From NCBI RefSeq assembly GCF_019890615.1, contig NZ_JAINVZ010000010.1, positions 1 through 64,000 of the forward strand: 64,000 bases of DNA. The letters run 5' to 3'. The notes beneath the pieces were generated by a model. It made no database searches. It was not told the DNA's origin and saw only the letters and a list, made by a program, of their open reading frames with translations. Numbering within the stretch: position 1 is the stretch's first letter; every line of letters begins with the position of its first letter. A program made the translations under genes and the position numbers. Below are positions 59,280 to 64,000 of this stretch, piece by piece. The DNA comes from Streptantibioticus parmotrematis (lineage in GTDB: Bacteria; Actinomycetota; Actinomycetes; Streptomycetales; Streptomycetaceae).

Positions 59280-59861
59280 ATGCCGACGATCCTGGCCGTC
59301 TCCGGCAGCCCGTCCCCGTCCTCGTTCACCCAGGAGGTGCTGGGCCTGGCCGCGCGGCGGCTGCGGGGCCGCGGGCACCCGGTGGACACCCTGCCGGTAC
59401 GTGAACTGCCCCCGGCGGCGCTGCTGGCCGCCGACACCGAGGACCCCGCGGTGCGCGACGCCGTCGACCGGCTGATCGCCGCCGACGCGGTGCTGCTCGC
59501 CACCCCCGTCTACAAGGCCGCCTACTCCGGGCTGCTCAAGGCCTTCCTCGACCTGCTGCCGCAGTACGCCCTGGAGGGCAAGGTCGTCATGCCGCTGGCC
59601 TCCGGCGGCTCGATGGCGCACGCCCTCGCCGTGGACTACGGGCTGCGCCCGGTGCTGGCGTCGATGCGGCCGGTCGCCATCACCGACGCCGTCTTCGTGC
59701 CCTCCGACGCGGCCGTGCGCGGCCCCGACGGGCGGCGCGAACCCGACCCCCTGACCCGCGCCCGGCTGGACGACGTGACCGACCGGTTCGAGGAACTGCT
59801 GACCGCGGTGGCCCCGGCCGAACGGCACGCCGAGCCGGCCGCACCCCGCGCCGCCGCCTGA
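59280..59861 (+). CDS. NAD(P)H-dependent FMN reductase (SsuE type)
   Basis: The 193-aa flavodoxin-like protein has the flavin-phosphate loop SGSPSPSSFTQEV, PVYKAAYSGLLKAFLDLLPQ (the SsuE-typical stretch) and a PLASGGSMAHALAVDYGLRP segment. It supplies reduced FMN to the luciferase-like monooxygenase 65 bases upstream, so the two form a two-component system. Its start follows a GACAAGGA site. Confidence 0.9.
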   Translation: MPTILAVSGSPSPSSFTQEVLGLAARRLRGRGHPVDTLPVRELPPAALLAADTEDPAVRDAVDRLIAADAVLLATPVYKAAYSGLLKAFLDLLPQYALEGKVVMPLASGGSMAHALAVDYGLRPVLASMRPVAITDAVFVPSDAAVRGPDGRREPDPLTRARLDDVTDRFEELLTAVAPAERHAEPAAPRAAA

Positions 59862-60008
59862 ACGGCCGCGCCCGGCACGGCGGTTCGAGGGTTTCTCCAC
59901 CGCCTGCCCTCATGGTCCGACCGCCACCGGCACGGACCGGGACATCCGGCCCGTGTCATCCACGAACCGTACTGAACATGATGAGACATGGTGAGAGAGG
60001 AGTTTCCG

Positions 60009-61076
60009 ATGAAGGCTCTGGTGCTGTCCGGCGGCACGGGTACCCGGCTGCGGCCGTTCAGCTATTCGATGCCCAAGCAGCTCATCCCGATAGCCAACAA
60101 GCCCGTGCTGGAACACGTGCTGGAGAACATCCGCGACATCGGCGTCACCGACATCGGCATCATCGTCGGCGACCGGGAGCCCGAGATCGCGGCCGTCCTC
60201 GGTGACGGCGAGGAGCTGGGCCTGCGCCTGACCTACCTGCGCCAGGACGCCCCGCGCGGCCTCGCGCACTGCGTGCAGATCGCCAAGGACTTCCTGGGCG
60301 ACGACGACTTCGTGATGTACCTGGGCGACAACATGCTCCCGGACGGCATCACCGGCGCCGCGGAGCGCTTCCGCGAGGTCGGCCCGGCCGCCCAGGTCGT
60401 GGTGCAGCGGGTCGAGGACCCCCGGGCGTTCGGTGTCGCCGAGGTCGGGGCCGAGGGCGTCGTGGAGCGACTCGTCGAGAAGCCCCAGCAGCCCAAGAGC
60501 GACCTGGCGCTGATCGGCGTCTACTTCTTCACCGCCGCCATCCACGAGGCCACCGACGCCATCGAGCCCAGTGCCCGCGGCGAGCTGGAGATCACCGACG
60601 CCGTGCAGTGGCTGGTGTCCTCCGGCGCCGACGTGCGCGCCCAGGAGTACACCGGGTACTGGAAGGACACCGGCAAGGTCGACGACGTCCTGGAGTGCAA
60701 CCGGGAACTCCTCGACCACCTCGTGCGCGACGTCGAGGGCCAGGTGGACGACGAGAGCGTGCTGATCGGCCCGGTCGTCGTCGCCCCCGGCGCCCGCATC
60801 GTGCGCTCGTTCATCGAGGGCCCGGCGATCATCGGCCCCGACAGCCTGGTCGAGGACTCCCGGATCGGCCCGCACACCTCCATCGGCGCGCAGGTCTCCC
60901 TCGTCGGCACCCACATCGACTACTCCATCGCCCTGGACGGCGCCTCGGTCAGCGGCGTGCACGCGGTGCACGGTTCCGTCATCGGCCGCTCGGCCGCCGT
61001 CAGCAGCGGCGACAACTCCACCCGCAAGCACCGGCTGGTCGTCGGTGACCACACCCGGATCGAGGTCGCGGCATGA
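60009..61076 (+). CDS. rmlA: Glucose-1-phosphate thymidylyltransferase
   Basis: The 355-aa enzyme has the nucleotidyltransferase signature LSGGTGTRLRPFSYSMPKQL (residues 6-25), a later EKPQQPKSDLALIGVYFF and a C-terminal left-handed beta-helix extension (SRIGPHTSIGAQVSLVGTHIDYS) as in StrD-type long forms. It makes dTDP-glucose from dTTP and glucose-1-phosphate, the first step for deoxysugars. An AGAGGAG site picks the ATG at 60009. It overlaps the next gene by 4 bases. Confidence 0.95.
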   Translation: MKALVLSGGTGTRLRPFSYSMPKQLIPIANKPVLEHVLENIRDIGVTDIGIIVGDREPEIAAVLGDGEELGLRLTYLRQDAPRGLAHCVQIAKDFLGDDDFVMYLGDNMLPDGITGAAERFREVGPAAQVVVQRVEDPRAFGVAEVGAEGVVERLVEKPQQPKSDLALIGVYFFTAAIHEATDAIEPSARGELEITDAVQWLVSSGADVRAQEYTGYWKDTGKVDDVLECNRELLDHLVRDVEGQVDDESVLIGPVVVAPGARIVRSFIEGPAIIGPDSLVEDSRIGPHTSIGAQVSLVGTHIDYSIALDGASVSGVHAVHGSVIGRSAAVSSGDNSTRKHRLVVGDHTRIEVAA

Positions 61077-62053
61077 GGCTTCTCGTCACCGGCGCCGCCG
61101 GATTCATCGGTTCGCACTACGTGCGCACCCTGCTCCAGGACGGCTACGCCGGCTCCGAGGGCACCCACGTCACCGTGCTGGACAAGCTCACCTACGCGGG
61201 CAACCGGGAGAATCTGCCGGCCTCGCACCCGAGACTGGAGTTCGTCCAGGGCGACATCTGCGACGCCGACCTGGTGGACGAACTGCTGCCCGGGCACGAC
61301 GCGGTGGTGCACTTCGCCGCCGAGTCCCACGTCGACCGCTCCGTCGAGTCGGCCGCCGAGTTCGTGCGCACCAACGTCGGCGGCACCCAGACGCTGCTGG
61401 ACGGCTGCCTGAAGACCGGGGTCAGCCGCTTCCTGCACGTGTCCACCGACGAGGTCTACGGCTCCATCGACGAGGGCGCGTGGACCGAGGAGTGGCCGCT
61501 GCTGCCCAACTCCCCGTACGCGGCGTCCAAGGCGGGCTCCGACCTGATCGCCCGCGCCTACTGGCGCACCCACAAGCTGGACGTGTCGATCACCCGCTGC
61601 TCCAACAACTACGGCCCGTACCAGCACCCGGAGAAGCTCATCCCGCGCTTCGTCACCAACCTGCTCCAGGGCAGCAAGGTGCCGCTGTACGGCGAGGGCG
61701 CCAACATCCGCGAGTGGCTGCACGTGGCCGACCACTGCCGGGCGATCCACCTGGTCCTCACCAAGGGCCGCTCCGGCGAGGTCTACAACGTCGGCGGCGG
61801 CAACGAGCAGACCAACCGCCAGATCACCGAGAAGCTGCTGGAACTGACCGGCAACGACTGGTCGTCCGTCGTGCGGGTCGCCGACCGCAAGGGCCACGAC
61901 CTGCGTTACTCGCTGGACGAGACCAAGATCCGCGAGGAACTGGGCTACGCGCCCGAGGTCACCTTCGAGCAGGGCCTCGCCGAGACCGTCGCCTGGTACC
62001 AGGACAACCCCGGCTGGTGGAAGCCGATCAAGAACGAAGGGGAGCAGGGATGA
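61073..62053 (+). CDS. rmlB: dTDP-glucose 4,6-dehydratase
   Basis: The 326-aa extended SDR has GAAGFIGSHYVR (residues 7-18), DKLTYAGNRENLP, VHFAAESHVDRS, a STDEVYGSI catalytic block and SPYAASKAGSD (Tyr-Lys). It converts dTDP-glucose to dTDP-4-keto-6-deoxyglucose, feeding all deoxysugar branches. It is ATGA-coupled both to rmlA and to the hydroxylase gene. Confidence 0.96.
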   Translation: MRLLVTGAAGFIGSHYVRTLLQDGYAGSEGTHVTVLDKLTYAGNRENLPASHPRLEFVQGDICDADLVDELLPGHDAVVHFAAESHVDRSVESAAEFVRTNVGGTQTLLDGCLKTGVSRFLHVSTDEVYGSIDEGAWTEEWPLLPNSPYAASKAGSDLIARAYWRTHKLDVSITRCSNNYGPYQHPEKLIPRFVTNLLQGSKVPLYGEGANIREWLHVADHCRAIHLVLTKGRSGEVYNVGGGNEQTNRQITEKLLELTGNDWSSVVRVADRKGHDLRYSLDETKIREELGYAPEVTFEQGLAETVAWYQDNPGWWKPIKNEGEQG

Positions 62054-63723
62054 CCGCCGCGCACGAGGAGCGGCCGCAGGTGCTGGTGGTCGGCGCGGGA
62101 CCGGTCGGGCTGACCGCCGCCCACGAACTGACCCGGCACGGTGTGCGGGTCAGGCTGGTCGACGCCGCCGACGGCCCCGCGGTCACCAGCCGGGCGCTGG
62201 CCACCCACGCCCGCACCCTGGAGACCTACGACCAGATGGGCGTCGTCGACGAGCTGCTGCCGCGCGGGCAGCGCGTCGAGCACTTCACGCTGCACCAGAA
62301 CGGCCGCCGCCTGATCCGCTTCGACACCGACTACAGCAGGCTTCCCACCCGCTTCCCCTACACCCTCATGGTCGACCAGGTCGTCACCGAGGAGGTGCTG
62401 CGCACCGCGACCGCGCGGCGCGGCGTGGAGGTCGAGTGGAAGACGAAGCTGACCTCCTTCCGCGACACCGGTGACGGTGTGACCGCCGAACTCACCCACG
62501 CCGACGGCACGGTGGAGACCGTCACCGCCGACTGGCTGGTCGGCACCGACGGCGGCCACTCCACCGTCCGCAAGACCCTCGGGCTGCCGCTGCACGGCGA
62601 CAGCAGCGAGACCTGGCTGATCGCCGACGCGGTCGTGGAGTGCGAACTGCCGCGCGACTCCATCCACTGGATGCGCACCCCCGAGGGCACCGTGATGCTG
62701 GTGCCGTTCCCCGACCCGGGCAAGTGGCGGCTGCTGGACACCCGCGACGCGAGCTACGACGGCGACGACGAGGCGATCGCGGCGCGCTTCGCCCGCAAGA
62801 TCAAGGCGGGTACCGGCGCGGAGGTCACGGTCGAGGCGCCCACCTGGGTGTCGGTCTTCACCATTCAGCAGCGCATGATCCCGACCATGCGCTCCGGCCG
62901 CTGTTTCGTCGCGGGCGACGCCGCCCACGTGCACAGCCCCGCCTCCGGGCAGGGCATGAACACCGGTGTGCAGGACGCGTACAACCTCTCCTGGAAGCTG
63001 GCCTCGGTCATCCACGGGCAGGCCGACGGCACGATCCTGGACACCTACAGCGCGGAGCGCGTGCCCGTCGGCGCGAGCCTGCTGGCGTCCACCCGGTTCG
63101 CCACGATCCTGGTGCAGTTGAAGAACCGCTGGGCGGCCGCCGCGCTGCGGGCGCTGTTCACCTTCGTGCGCTCGGTGCCGCCGCTGAAGTCGAAGATCGA
63201 GCGCAAGATCATGGGCGGCATGTCGGCGCTCGACCTGCGCTACGACGCGAGCCCGCTGTCGCTGGGCGACGGCGTGCCCGAGGACGCGGTGCTGCCGCCG
63301 GGCTCGCGCGCCAGCCGGGTCACCACCGCCGGGGCCGTGCGCTCCAGCGGCTGGCGGGAGTTGCTCGCCGAGCTGCGCGAGAGCGGCTGGACGCTGCTGG
63401 CCTGCGGCCGCGAGCGGGACCGGGTGGCGCTGCGCGAGATCGCCGAGGGGTACGAGGGCGTGGTGCGGGTGCGCGTGGTGGGCGACGAGCAGGTGCCCGG
63501 CGCGCTCGCCGACCCGGAAGGGCGACTGCGCGAGGAACTGGGGCTCGTACCGGGCAACTGGCTGCTGATCCGGCCCGACGGCTACGTCGCGGCGTCCGGC
63601 GCGGACCTGGCGACCGGCGGACCGCGACCCGCGCTGGAGAAGCTGGGGCTGCGCCGCCCTTCCGCCGCGCGGCCCGAGGCGGCGGACCGCGGTGACCGGC
63701 CGGTGGCCGCCGCCGCCCGCTGA
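62050..63723 (+). CDS. FAD-dependent aromatic polyketide monooxygenase with thioredoxin-like C-domain
   Basis: The 557-aa enzyme has VVGAGPVGLTAAHELTRHG (residues about 13-31), a DG loop TDGGHSTVRKTLGL, GDAAHVHSPASGQGMNTGVQ (about 287-306) and a C-terminal thioredoxin-like domain (WTLLACGRERD, WLLIRPDGYVAASG). It resembles PgaE/RdmE-class hydroxylases and Baeyer-Villiger-type oxidases acting on aromatic polyketides. It overlaps rmlB by 4 bases, so sugar and oxidation genes are co-transcribed. Confidence 0.9.
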   Translation: MTAAHEERPQVLVVGAGPVGLTAAHELTRHGVRVRLVDAADGPAVTSRALATHARTLETYDQMGVVDELLPRGQRVEHFTLHQNGRRLIRFDTDYSRLPTRFPYTLMVDQVVTEEVLRTATARRGVEVEWKTKLTSFRDTGDGVTAELTHADGTVETVTADWLVGTDGGHSTVRKTLGLPLHGDSSETWLIADAVVECELPRDSIHWMRTPEGTVMLVPFPDPGKWRLLDTRDASYDGDDEAIAARFARKIKAGTGAEVTVEAPTWVSVFTIQQRMIPTMRSGRCFVAGDAAHVHSPASGQGMNTGVQDAYNLSWKLASVIHGQADGTILDTYSAERVPVGASLLASTRFATILVQLKNRWAAAALRALFTFVRSVPPLKSKIERKIMGGMSALDLRYDASPLSLGDGVPEDAVLPPGSRASRVTTAGAVRSSGWRELLAELRESGWTLLACGRERDRVALREIAEGYEGVVRVRVVGDEQVPGALADPEGRLREELGLVPGNWLLIRPDGYVAASGADLATGGPRPALEKLGLRRPSAARPEAADRGDRPVAAAAR

Positions 63724-63750
63724 CCGTCTCCCGCCCTCCGGGAACGGTCC

Positions 63751-63800
63751 CCGAGACAAGTCCCGAGATCAGTTCCGAGATCAGTCCCCCGAGATCAGGA
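63751..63800. repeat. Four 12-bp tandem repeats before the last gene
   Basis: Units CCGAGACAAGTC, CCGAGATCAGTT, CCGAGATCAGTC and CCGAGATCAGGA start at 63751, 63763, 63775 and 63789. They occupy the entire gap between the hydroxylase stop and the next start codon, so the spacing to the ribosome site is built from repeats. Confidence 0.8.
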
Positions 63801-63806
63801 CACCGC

Positions 63807-64000
63807 ATGGACATCGTGGGAAACGGCTTCCTCGCCCGGAGTCTCGCGCCCCTATCCGACCGGCACCACGACACCGTCGTCCTCGCGGCGGGAGTGTCCT
63901 GGGCGAGCGGCACCTCGGCCGCCGACTTCCGGCGGGAGTCGGACCTGCTGGCCGAGGTGGCCGCCCGCTGCAAGGCGGGCGGCCGCCGCCTGCTGTTCTT
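63807..64000 (+). CDS. NAD(P)-binding sugar epimerase/reductase-like protein (N-terminal fragment)
   Basis: Only the first 64 residues lie in the window. They form a Rossmann-type beta-alpha unit (MDIVGNGFLARSLAPL), then HHDTVVLAAGVSW and ADFRRESDLLAEVAARC, resembling extended-SDR proteins found in deoxysugar gene sets. The gene runs off the right edge. With rmlA/rmlB upstream it may be a ketoreductase or epimerase for a deoxysugar. Confidence 0.55.
   Translation, partial: MDIVGNGFLARSLAPLSDRHHDTVVLAAGVSWASGTSAADFRRESDLLAEVAARCKAGGRRLLF

Overview
The window is very GC-rich actinobacterial DNA, most likely from a Streptomyces or close relative. GTG starts, SARP, DUF397/XRE and MarR regulators, a DasR-type operator and type II PKS genes all point that way. 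The left edge is an unusual G-run followed by C-runs and may be a contig end. The right edge cuts through a sugar-biosynthesis gene.

Region 1 (about 0.1-12.4 kb) is ordinary chromosomal content. It holds a sulfide:quinone-reductase-like flavoprotein, an LtrA-type membrane protein, a methyltransferase, a small secreted protein, a drug ABC transporter with a MarR regulator, a copper-dependent polysaccharide monooxygenase with a DasR-like site, a secreted SGNH hydrolase with a ricin-type lectin domain, an FBP-type zinc protein, a rhomboid protein, an arylamine N-acetyltransferase, tRNA-Lys(CTT) and a small membrane protein.

Region 2 (12.7-24.6 kb) looks like a signalling and specialised-metabolism locus. 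A three-gene operon encodes a fatty-acyl-AMP-ligase-like enzyme, an acyl-CoA-dehydrogenase-like protein and a 4'-phosphopantetheinyl transferase, followed by a NarL-type response regulator. Convergent to it, all on the minus strand, lie a 49-aa candidate RiPP precursor, a fused E1-like/YcaO cyclodehydratase, a stand-alone protein resembling only the N-terminal part of SagB-type dehydrogenases, a 780-aa tandem duplication of a whole histidine kinase, and a second kinase whose extra histidine-box lacks its histidine.

Region 3 (24.8-41.7 kb) is the left part of an aromatic (type II) polyketide cluster: SARP activator, DpsY-type cyclase, type II thioesterase, KS-alpha, chain-length factor, ACP, two glycosyltransferases, an NTF2-like protein, an ActIII-type ketoreductase, a didomain aromatase/cyclase, an acyl ligase, a two-domain ABM monooxygenase and an FAD hydroxylase. 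It also carries an MbtH protein beside a degenerate, truncated NRPS-like protein.

Region 4 (41.7-50.3 kb) interrupts the cluster with accessory genes: two SDR/MarR pairs, an MFS transporter, DUF1330, XRE+DUF397, a NUDIX protein and a DinB-like protein. It contains gene remnants and a 180-bp direct duplication of the 3' end of one SDR gene.

Region 5 (50.4-64 kb) resumes the cluster: two more glycosyltransferases, a 14-TM exporter, a 28-aa membrane peptide, an ACP/AMP-ligase/KSIII-like acyltransferase operon, a luciferase-like monooxygenase with an FMN reductase, RmlA and RmlB for dTDP-4-keto-6-deoxyglucose, and an aromatic FAD hydroxylase. The predicted product is a glycosylated, oxidised aromatic polyketide with an unusual acyl group, either as starter or as tailoring group. 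No exact product can be named from the sequence.
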